DNA from: Morinoia aosen
Lineage: Eukaryota > Arthropoda > Malacostraca > Amphipoda > Talitridae
Direction of reading: 5' to 3'
Assembly (NCBI GenBank): GCA_030386875.1
Contig: CM059559.1
Coordinates: forward strand, 64,246,392-64,310,391
DNA length: 64,000 bases
The notes under the pieces: model-generated
Told to the model about the DNA's origin: nothing
Databases searched by the model: none
What the model saw: the letters and a program-made list of their open reading frames with translations, nothing else
Shown here: piece after piece, positions 56,000 to 64,000 of the stretch
How positions within the stretch are numbered: position 1 is the first letter of the stretch
How the letters are laid out: every line of letters begins with the position of its first letter
Position numbers and translations under genes: made by a program

Positions 56000-56682
56000 T
56001 ATCACAAAGTTCCCTTCCAACGCTCGTTTACATTATAGATTAGATTATTGGTTAATTTAAGCCTCCCTATCCGCAACAAATGCGATCCAAAGAAAGGAAA
56101 GGGAGGCACCATTTAGTATGGAGGCAACACGTGGACAACGTTTCGGCACATATGTGTACCACTAAGGAAATTGCTCATTTGCATACCGGCATAAATGAAT
56201 AGCATTTCCATAATTTCACTACCTTTTTCAGAATTGATTTTATCATACCAGGTAAAAATTATCGTACACTTACTTATATTTTTCACACTTTTTATAAAAG
56301 ACAAGAATGGATTTGAGCAGTACAGTCGGTTACTAAATTCTGCTACTCACAACCTAACAGAACCAACCGTAGCAATCACACAAACGTAGTCAACGTTTTG
56401 AGGGGAACGCGGAATCTGTGCAGAAAGGGTATAGAAACAGTGAGTTGAGAAAAAAGTTCATGAAACATGATCAAAGTTGAAGAAGGAGGTAGTAGGTACA
56501 AAAAAACAGGACAGCAGTGAACCGAAAATATGTGGTCCTTAACATATCAAAAACATTTTATTTAAAAAAAAAGAAGGCCTACCTAACTCTGAGCTCGGGC
56601 CCTCGCATTTTCCACACTGGGAGCACTAGTTCCCATAGATACAATAGTTGTATCCCTCTGAAGAGCGTCTACATTATGTCGC
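56000..56682 (-). pseudogene. Exon-like dispersed segment, copy B
   Basis: Collinear with copy A (24000-24509): shared GGCACCATTTAGT, GGAACGC, GAAGAAGGAGGTAGTAGGT against GAAGAAGAAAGTAGTAGGT, and GGACAGC. The - strand reads RDTTIVSMGTSAPSVENARARA, shown here as adjacent blocks RDTTIVSMG and TSAPSVENA. The donor is lost (GAGTTAGG), and the upstream end is cut by the MITE at 56683. A 250-bp insertion flanked by CAACGTTT (56132 and 56388) splits the copy. Confidence 0.4.
56140..56387. mobile_element. Insertion within copy B (8-bp flanks)
   Basis: About 250 bp present in copy B but absent from copy A, flanked by CAACGTTT on both sides. An 8-bp duplication would fit a hAT-type element, but I see no clear terminal inverted repeat; AACGTT is itself a palindrome, so the flank is weak evidence. 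Confidence 0.35.
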
Positions 56683-57551
56683 GTGTCCCACAAAAATGTC
56701 CACGAGTTTTAATTGATTATAATTCCACTTTAAGTTAACACATTTGAAATGCCTTTTTTCGCAATATAGTAAATTTTGTTTCTGTTTCGAACAGTCTAAC
56801 TGTTTGAAAATCGTTTATTAACCACTTTACACTGATCGATTTACTGAACGAGGTAGAAAATCTAATTGTTCAAAGGTAATGTTTTAAAAACAACAACATT
56901 GGTGTTCTTTATTTCGCAATACCTACTGTTAATAATAATTTCACAATGATGTCACAAACATACTACCAAGTATTTAAGCGCTTTGAGAAGTTATTTACTC
57001 TCTTATTTCATTATTTGAAGGCACCTAAAATGCAGTTCACTAATGAATAATAAATTTTCATCGTATTGGAATATGAGGCAACGAAAAACTGTGAAAAAGT
57101 CGAAGAGCAATTAATGAAAAATTCTCGGAGAGGTACTCGTCCCACAAGAAAACTGTGTATCGCCCAGTTAGAAAATTAGAAAGAAAATTAAATGCTCCTT
57201 TAACTTTTTCACAGTTTGCCGTTGCTTCATATTATAATACGATGAAAATTCTTTGATTGTTAGCGAGCTGTATTTTAGGTGTCTCCAAATGATGAAATAA
57301 GGAAGTAACTAATGCATTGAGAAATGAAGAACACCAGTGTTGTTTTGATAACTTTTCCTTTGAACAATCAGTTTTTCTACCTGTTACAGTAAATCGATCG
57401 CTGTAAATGGTTATCAAACGATTTTCAAAAACCTAAATTATCTGAAATGGGAACAAAATTCGTTGCATTGTGAAAAAAAGACATTTCAAATATGTTAATT
57501 TAAATCTGAGATATAATCAATTAAAAAGTCGGAGACATTTTTGTGGGACAC
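56683..57551. mobile_element. MITE with about 370-bp inverted arms
   Basis: The left arm begins GTGTCCCACAAAAATGTC at 56683 and the right arm ends with its complement at 57551. The arms run to about 57060 and from about 57190, with roughly 80% identity; anchors are ATCGATTTACTG and GGTGTTCTT. The end motif ACCGGGTGTCCCAC and neighbouring TA suggest a TA-targeting (Tc1/mariner-like) non-autonomous element. Confidence 0.8.
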
Positions 57552-57900
57552 CCGGTATATACCGGGTGTTGTGTGATGCGATGCACATATTTAACCATAT
57601 ACAGAAAAACGCAAAAAAAACGATTTACGTGAGTGTCAAAAACCTCAAAACTTCAGTGTTTTCGAGAAATGAGGACCTGAAATAATTATAGATTCCCGTA
57701 GGAATAGCCTGAAGCGCACGCCAAAGAAGTTAGATTTTACTCGTTGGCTGCATGTCAAGCCTATTCTTACGGGAATCTACAATTGTTTCAGGTCGTCATT
57801 TCTAGAAAACAAAGAAGTTTTGAGTTTTTTTCCCTCATGGAAGCGTTTTATTTTGCGTCTTTCTGCATTTGTTTAAAATACGTGCATCGAATTACATAAC

Positions 57901-57907
<7 letters not shown>
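57552..57907. mobile_element. Second MITE abutting the first
   Basis: Terminal arms read ACCGGGTGTTGTGTGATGCG on the left and the complement of TAGGGTGTTATGTAATTCG on the right (to about 57907), with a long internal inverted repeat (TAGATTCCCGTAGGAATAG against CTATTCTTACGGGAATCTAC). At the junction with the first MITE the ends form a 22-bp perfect palindrome (57548-57569, core CCGGTATATACCGG). A TA microsatellite follows at 57904-57931. Confidence 0.8.
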
Positions 57908-57937
<30 letters not shown>

Positions 57938-57949
57938 TTCGGTAATCTA

Positions 57950-58960
57950 TACATCAAGAAATAAACCAATGAAATATATCATATTTTATTTTTTCCCTAA
58001 TATACAGATATATCAACTCAGGTGTACAGAGTGCCCTTGCAACGCTCATGTACATTATATATATATATAGTATTCTTGATAGATATCTCAAATTTTTAGA
58101 CATTATGGAAATGATTTTCCTGCAGGGAACATTTTGAATATCATTAAAGAACACAACGAATGAAATTAGAGTGACAATGTAAATTTCCAATACCCTACCT
58201 CTGCTGGGTGACCAAAGAACCAGCAAAGAATATTTTTCAAAAGAAATGCATCATTCATAAATTACATACGTAGACACTTAAAATTTAATGAATGTGCTAG
58301 TTTATTGGCTGGATGCTGAACAGCATTTTATATAACAAGTTCAAGGACTGAAAAATATTTTATTAGAGAACCAAATGGAAGACAAAGGCAAAGAATAGCA
58401 CAAAAGAATTTCCATGCGTTACTAATGCGGTTCGATAGAAAAAATTAGAGGACAATTAGCTAGCCACGTAATTATCTACCAAAAGCAGTATTTACAATAA
58501 ACCATACCCTCAAATGATAGATGAGCTTTATGCACTTCCGGGTGCACTGTTGCACAGGACTCAATGCACAGAATTACAAATCTTGAAAAACAAATTAAAC
58601 TAGAGAATAGTTGAAGACAGAAAAACGAGCTGACATGGACAGTTAAAAATTAATAAAACTGTCAACCATGAAAAGGAGAAACAATAATTACAATATAAAA
58701 TGACCCAAATGAACATCTCTCTCGGACCCTGTAGGAGTGCTAAGTCCCAAAAGTGTAAGAGTTATACCACGCGGTGCTATTTTTTTGGCCATGATACATA
58801 TTTACAGCAATCGATTTTTCATTATAAACTCACAGTTTTAGTTTATCACCAGCGTTTTCCTCTATTCTTGTTGGCACTGATACAGAGCACTGTGAAAAGC
58901 ATATTGGTTGAATTTAATGTTCGATGTCAGCATTTGCACTTATTAAGATCGTGAAAATAA
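57950..58960 (-). pseudogene. Exon-like dispersed segment, copy D
   Basis: The most diverged of the four copies. The start (CAACGCTCATGTACATTATA at 58041) matches 56014-56034 of copy B. On the - strand APRGITLTLLGLSTPTGS (about 58720-58775) aligns with SPRGDTNIVSIGISAPRG of copy A. The + strand complement is also open. No splice donor is visible here. Confidence 0.35.
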
Positions 58961-59469
58961 GTAACTTATTGAGACATCCATACACATTTAAAAAATATAG
59001 TCTTTGCAGCCACTCTGTGAAAAACTTGCAAATGAATCAAGTGAATGTGAACTGTTCTGTAAAATTGCTCAGTAATCTATCCAGAGTACTTTGATATGAA
59101 TACCACTGCTCTAGTTTCAAAACAGTAGGACGAACAACACTTCACATAACTAAGTTTAAAAAATTGAACTCAACTTGAGCTAGCTTACCAACGTGAAAGA
59201 TCTAAAGATATGAGCGTAACGCTCGATCGCCTCAACATCCCGGTAAACAATCAATGAAACATCAATAAACATGTTTTTAGCATCTGATGGAGAGCTAATT
59301 CACAATTTATCTGATGCAATAATTGCAAAGAAGTCAGTCTCAACACCGATAACGAACTTCGAAGCCGGTAACTTCCTGTTCATCGTACGATGACTCACCG
59401 TTACGAGCTGACAGATAGCGCACAGCGCTTTGAAGTATGAGCGAGCCCCTTGATCAAATTTTAAGTTAC
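58961..59469. other. Region without recognisable gene
   Basis: A+T-rich spacer; the last 100 bases may be the 5' extension of the dispersed repeat that follows. Confidence 0.4.
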
Positions 59470-59925
59470 CCTAAAAATCGGCTCCCGAACACTAACGTTT
59501 GAATGTTCGAAATGAATTTATGAAAAAGTACATAATACTAAACGACAAAATGTTGCAGATATTTCACGTGTGTATGTAAGGGTGTATTAGATTATACTTT
59601 CTTGTTATTCAATTCTATTTCAAACTGGCAAGGCCAACGTAAAATAGCAGTTGATCTTCAGTTTTTTACTAAAGACTAGGGTATGTGACCTGTTTAAAAC
59701 GCACGCAACGACTAAATTCGTTTTTTACGGTTAAAGTTTAAAATTTGGTGACATTGTTAAATGCACTAATTCTTCAAGTTCAAATATTTGAAAACAACTT
59801 AAACTAACAGCCTTTCATGATAATTTGGAAGGCCGAGTATTAAAGCTGATCATGAAATTAAGTACATTTGCAGCTTTAACTCCTGCTTCATTTTTCAAAC
59901 TATTTCAGCTGATTGGTGACACTTC
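59470..59925. repeat. Dispersed repeat, copy 2
   Basis: Collinear with 41490-42145, with the anchors listed there. Non-coding and of unknown superfamily. Confidence 0.65.
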
Positions 59926-60180
59926 CTTGAAAATGAAATGAAAACATACCAACAGCAATCGTAAGCTCTTAAATGAACGCAAGTGAGCGCACCGATGTTT
60001 TTATTGTAAGCACAGGAAAGTAGAATGTTCATTTATTATGTTGTGAATATTTTGAGAGAAGAATGGATATGAAAAAAAATTTTCGACATTTTGTTTTGAG
60101 CATAATGCAGTGCACGCAACAAGGTCAAAACCCCCGTTTGATTGGTGTCGTCCATCCATTATACGCTCAGCGATAATACG

Positions 60181-60630
60181 CTGCTGCACACTACCTGCAG
60201 CACACCACCGGCAGCACACTACCTGTGGCATACTACTGGCAGCACACTACCTGTGGCATACTAATGGTAGCACACCACCGGCAGCACACCACTAGTAGCA
60301 CACCATCGGCAGCACACCACCGACAGCAACTATCTGCAGCAAGCTACCGGCAGCAACTACCTGCAGCACACCACCTGCAACACACCACCTGCAACACACC
60401 ACCTGCAGCACACCTCCGTCAGCACATCACCGGCAGCACAACACCTGCTGCACGCTACCTAGCTGCAGCACACTACCTGCAGCACACAACCTGCAGCACA
60501 CTACCTGCAGCACACCACCGGCAGCACACCACCTGCAGCACACTACCTGCAGCACTCTACCTGCAGCACATCACCTGCAGCAGACTACCTGCAGCAGACC
60601 ACCGGCAACACACCACCTGCAGCGCGCATT
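60181..60630. repeat. 14-15-bp minisatellite
   Basis: About 30 imperfect copies of GCAGCACACCACCTGC and variants with CCGGCAGCACAC. The 151-codon + strand frame across it, rich in Ala, His, Gln and Thr, follows from the repeat and is not a supported gene. Confidence 0.95.
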
Positions 60631-60837
60631 TGGAAGGATGCAAACCACCGACGGCCGCTCTCAAATGTTACGGCCGTTAATCAACTGAAAATTTTGCGCC
60701 TCCAAATCATCCATCGCCTACTATGAATTTCACGTCCGAGCTCGACCGCGCATAGTTTAGGGCGCGTAGAGGGAGTGTTAAGGCAGAACAGGCCGACCAG
60801 CCTATAAATCGTACATAATCGACCACCACGTCCTTAA

Positions 60838-60876
60838 CCCACCGGCGATACGTCCTTGATTTTCAATTGGGTAGTA
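60838..60876 (-). repeat. Dispersed terminus motif, copy 3
   Basis: CCGGCGATACGTCC then TTGATTTTCAATTGGG, identical in its core to 42740-42770 and inverted relative to 21505. Confidence 0.6.
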
Positions 60877-61985
60877 TTTGTTGTTCGGGTGATGTTCCAC
60901 ACGTACAAAACATCTCTTTTCGTGGTTTTTAAAAAAAAACTGACATTTTTTCGTTGTTTAGGACTCAATTGTATTCGACAAAGTCTTAAACATGTGCATG
61001 TAAAACTTTACACTCCCTCAAAATACGCAGAGATAAAAAAACTAATCTTGAATTGCTTGAAAGAATTTTCTCCAACAGATTTTGTTTTTAACTATGAGAA
61101 AAGCAATCGGTGTGCGTTATATTTAGCCAAAATGTGCAGAGGTAAAATACTCTGCATATCTATTTTTAAGAATTGAAATAACGTTAAATTGGGAATGATG
61201 GCTTTTCTGACATATGCATGCTTTGGGAGAATGAAGTTGATTAGCTGAAATACTAGGTGTTTAAATTCGTATTTTGAGCCTTTAAGGAAACTTGATCAAT
61301 TATGAAAAAGAAAGTTATATTTCTGATCTGTAAGAGGCCAAATTACAGCTGAAATTTCTAAATTAGTGTGTATTATAAATTCACCAAAGTGCAAAGGACT
61401 TTACCATTGATCTAAGGAAGGTAGGTCATAGGGCTGATACATGGCAATAAAAAGTTGCTTCACACTGTCCTGTTCTACGAATGAAACGTAGGCCGTGGCC
61501 GTGAAGAATCCCATATTGACATACGAATAAATTTGAAAGAAATACAGTTAGATAAATTTGTATGAAAGTACTCTGTGCCGTCGTCAGCAAGATATTGCTA
61601 TCAGTAAAATCCGGTGTCATTGACAAAAAGTCACTATCAATCAAATGAATAGACGACAATATTTTGTTCGATTTTTCGAAAGATTTGTTCGTCGAGAAAA
61701 CGCCATTTTCTCATGATGGCCGTGATGGTTGCGATAATGAATGTGTAACAAATAGACGGAATCGAAATTATCTTTTGAAGCACCGTATCGTTTGAAAGAA
61801 TAATGTTTATGCTTGATTTTTGATGCAACCTGAGCTCTCCATGGAGAGTACCAGAAGGCATTCAATACCTTCAATTTTTTATAAAGCTTTCTCTCAGGCG
61901 GACCTTGAATGGAGGTTAAAAGGCCAGAGATTAACACTCTGAAAAGAATATTATTTTCTTGCAACATAATTTTTCTTCACATTCA
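60877..61985. other. Region without recognisable gene
   Basis: A 106-codon + strand ORF (60856-61176) and - strand ORFs at 61426-61967 have no motif. Sequence just before 61986 may be further decayed Tc1/mariner transposase, but I cannot show it. Confidence 0.4.
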
Positions 61986-62120
61986 GATAATAAAACTACG
62001 AAATATCTCCAAAAACTTCGGCTCAGTTGGCTTCAAAAGATGAGGTGCCCGGTAATTTCCCCGAATTTAAACCCACTAGAAAATTTGGAAGAGGATACTA
62101 AAATGAAGACTTTACTCTAA
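61986..62120 (+). pseudogene. Tc1/mariner transposase fragment (DDE end)
   Basis: A 44-codon frame opening DNKTTKYLQKLR, which corresponds to the QDNAPxHT block (second catalytic Asp), and continuing CPVISPNLNPLENLEE, the counterpart of P-x-x-SPDLNPIENLW. The third catalytic Asp is Asn here, and the Trp is Glu. It lies on the + strand and lacks the N-terminal DNA-binding domain. Confidence 0.8.
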
Positions 62121-63539
62121 TGGACATTTATTAAAAACCGAGAATGAGTTTAAGTAATCCTTTCTTGACATTTTACATGGAATTATTACTGGTTAGGTCA
62201 TGATATTAAATTCTATGGATCAGTGAATTATTCAAGTCATTTCTAAAATTTGACAACGTATTTCAAAATAATATCCAATAAAATTTGAATCTATAGTACA
62301 ACCATTGCACTTTAATTAATTTTCTTAATTCATTTGATGCTTACTGTACGTCCATTTTTCATTATAAGAAACAACAATTGAAAGATTATTTTTAGCGCTT
62401 GATAAGTATTCAAGCTGTTCATGCCATACTTATAATTTGACGCGTTATCATCTCCAGATACTCCTAGTGAGTGGTATCATACACAAGAATTTTCGCATTG
62501 GAGTATATTAACTTACGGTATGTGTATGTCAGGAGTGCTAACATTCAATGAAATTATAATGCAAATACATAACTTAATTGATGACATTGTTGAGAAATGT
62601 TATCTCGTCAATTATTTTGTACGGAGTGTAGATCTGCTTCAGCGCTGCTTAGTGCGTTCGCTGTCTACCCCGATTACTGTGTGATTTGCAGTTGAGCACT
62701 AACACACACGCTCCATAACAATTTCTCAACTTCTAAAAGTTGTGATTTGTGATTGTCACTAAAGTTGCTCTCAGAGATTGTTGTTCTGACAGTCGCTTCG
62801 CCCTCTTCACTCTTCTCCACCATTTCAGTTCCATCGGACTCCGTTGGCAGGTTTCAAATGGCATTTCCAAGCCGGGTAGCGTCATTGGCCACGACAGTCA
62901 GAGAATTTTTATGGTAGAGATAATGAAAATTCCAGAGTAAATTTTAACCACCATTTTCATTTGATGTCTTCGTAGATGGCAAAACGAAATTAAATTAGTA
63001 AAAAAATGAATACGTTCTATTTATGAGCTAATAAAAATAATTTTCAAATTCGTTGCACGCATGTTGAATTTAAACACATTGAAAAAATAAATGTATTTAG
63101 TGACCTAATTTATTTCCTAACAATAAAGACAATGTTCGGCTTATTGATAAAATTAGGCCTTTCTTTCTGATTCGTAATACATTCCTCAGTACAGAAAAGA
63201 AGTACAGTTGTTTAATCTTAGGTAACATTCATATGAAATACCTTTACGTCATAGACTCGTTGTGCTAATAGCGTTCCATATTTATTTCGTTACAGTTGTT
63301 TTCCGGTCAAAAAATGCTAAAGAAAACCATGTTCTTATGAAGGGGAATTAGTATCAAGAACTTGTAATTTTCAGGGTAAAATTCATACGGCATTCAATAT
63401 TTTTATTTTTCAGTAAGAGGAACTTGTATTCAGCGTGCTCGTGTCATTAGCAAAATCAATAGTTCATGAATAAAAACGTTAAATTAACAGACGCATTCCG
63501 ACCTGCATAGCATGCCATCTTCTTACCAGCACATTCTTC
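62121..63539. other. Region without recognisable gene
   Basis: A strong acceptor-like pyrimidine tract ending in CAG at about 62828 is followed by a + strand frame (GLRWQVSNGISKPGS ... ending 62940). This could be a terminal exon, but there is no independent support. The remainder is A+T-rich. Confidence 0.35.
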
Positions 63540-63698
63540 TATTTTATGCAACTCAGAATATAAGTAGTATTAGGGTCTGAGTGGCCTTTCGACCCCTCTC
63601 ACCCCTTTCATTGGCCTGCCGCCTTTCGGGAAAATCACTACAGAGGAGGGGATCCCCAATCCCCTCGCTCCGTCCACTTTAGTCGCCTCTTGCGACTA
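63540..63698. repeat. GC-rich block before the LINE tail
   Basis: Compact GC-rich block with a small palindrome TTTAGTCGCCTCTTGCGACTAAA, of which TAGTCGC pairs with GCGACTA (63679-63698). It ends exactly where the LINE frame begins, so it is probably element-derived. Confidence 0.4.
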
Positions 63699-64000
63699 AA
63701 CTTTGGAACTTTGGATGTGAGAATGAATGGTGAAGTGTTAGAGGAGGTAGAGCATTTTAGGTATTTTGGTTTGGATGTGGCTGTTGAGGATAGTATGGAA
63801 GTAGAAGTGAGGCATCGAGTGAGTGAAGGCGGCATAACATTGGGTGCAATGAGGAAAGTTTTTGAATTCAGGAGTTTGAGTATGAATGCTAAGAGGGGAC
63901 TGTATGAGAGCTTGATCGTGCCAGTTTTGTTGTATGGAGCAGAGTCCTGGGTTTTGAGAGCAGCTGAGAGGAAGAAGTTGGATGTGTATCATGTGTTTGA
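63699..64000 (+). pseudogene. LINE reverse transcriptase C-terminal tail, runs out of window
   Basis: An uninterrupted + strand frame to the window end. EVLEEVEHFRYFGLDV corresponds to the conserved (L)E-x-V-x-x-F-x-Y-L-G block after the RT palm. RHRVSEGGITLGAMRKVF, KRGLYESLIVPVLLYGAES and WVLRAAERKK follow, the thumb region of many LINE RTs. It lacks the palm on this side (5' truncated at about 63699), so it is a truncated insertion even though this part is intact. Its base composition is G-rich, unlike its surroundings. It is a different LINE from the one at 31375-37560. Confidence 0.85.

Noticed and set aside
60110..60680. His/Gln/Thr-rich repeat protein
   Set aside because: Frame follows the 14-15-bp minisatellite only.

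Overview
The window is gene-poor, A+T-rich eukaryotic DNA built almost entirely from decayed transposable elements and tandem repeats. The mix of a BEL/Pao LTR retrotransposon, Penelope-like elements with a GIY-YIG domain, a CR1/L2-like LINE, Tc1/mariner fragments and many foldback MITEs points to a metazoan, most likely an arthropod; a species cannot be named from sequence alone. No intact host gene was found. A few splice-site-bounded coding-like segments (22742-22808, 23680-24509, 28267-28453, 56590-56680, 58700-58960) are the only hints of host or former host exons.

Layout. 1-1896: unique-looking DNA with a hairpin. 1897-10309: a broken BEL/Pao element on the + strand (gag, zinc knuckles, protease, RT, RNase H, integrase, then a 693-bp 3' LTR). 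Its left end is a 1.4-kb foldback whose 112-bp outer arm is the reverse complement of the 3' LTR end, and GTTAG flanks both outer ends. 11100-12430 and 26100-27420: two remnants of one Penelope-like family, both on the - strand. 13203-15545: a 2.1-kb GAGTCG-derived satellite with hierarchical units; a smaller cousin lies at 43556-43735. 18357-21476: a 3.1-kb inverted-repeat element. 21505-22000: stacked hairpins. 24740-25919 and 53972-55147: two inverted copies of one TIR element, the second lying at the junction of a 0.72-kb tandem duplication that carries a Tc1/mariner transposase tail.

31375-about 37560 (- strand): a frameshifted LINE. Its ORF1 region carries an SGNH-hydrolase-like domain followed by an OTU-protease-like domain, both with altered catalytic positions, ahead of the usual endonuclease and reverse transcriptase. 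I judge this the most interesting content of the window. 37913-64000: minisatellites, several foldback elements, a second LINE RT scrap (38413-38682), diverged dispersed repeats, two abutting TA-flanked MITEs (56683-57907), a Tc1/mariner scrap (61986-62120), and at the right edge an uninterrupted LINE RT tail that runs out of the window.

Nothing forms an operon or pathway; the elements interact only by nesting, duplication and decay. Boundaries of diverged repeats were read by eye and are approximate to about 10-30 bases.
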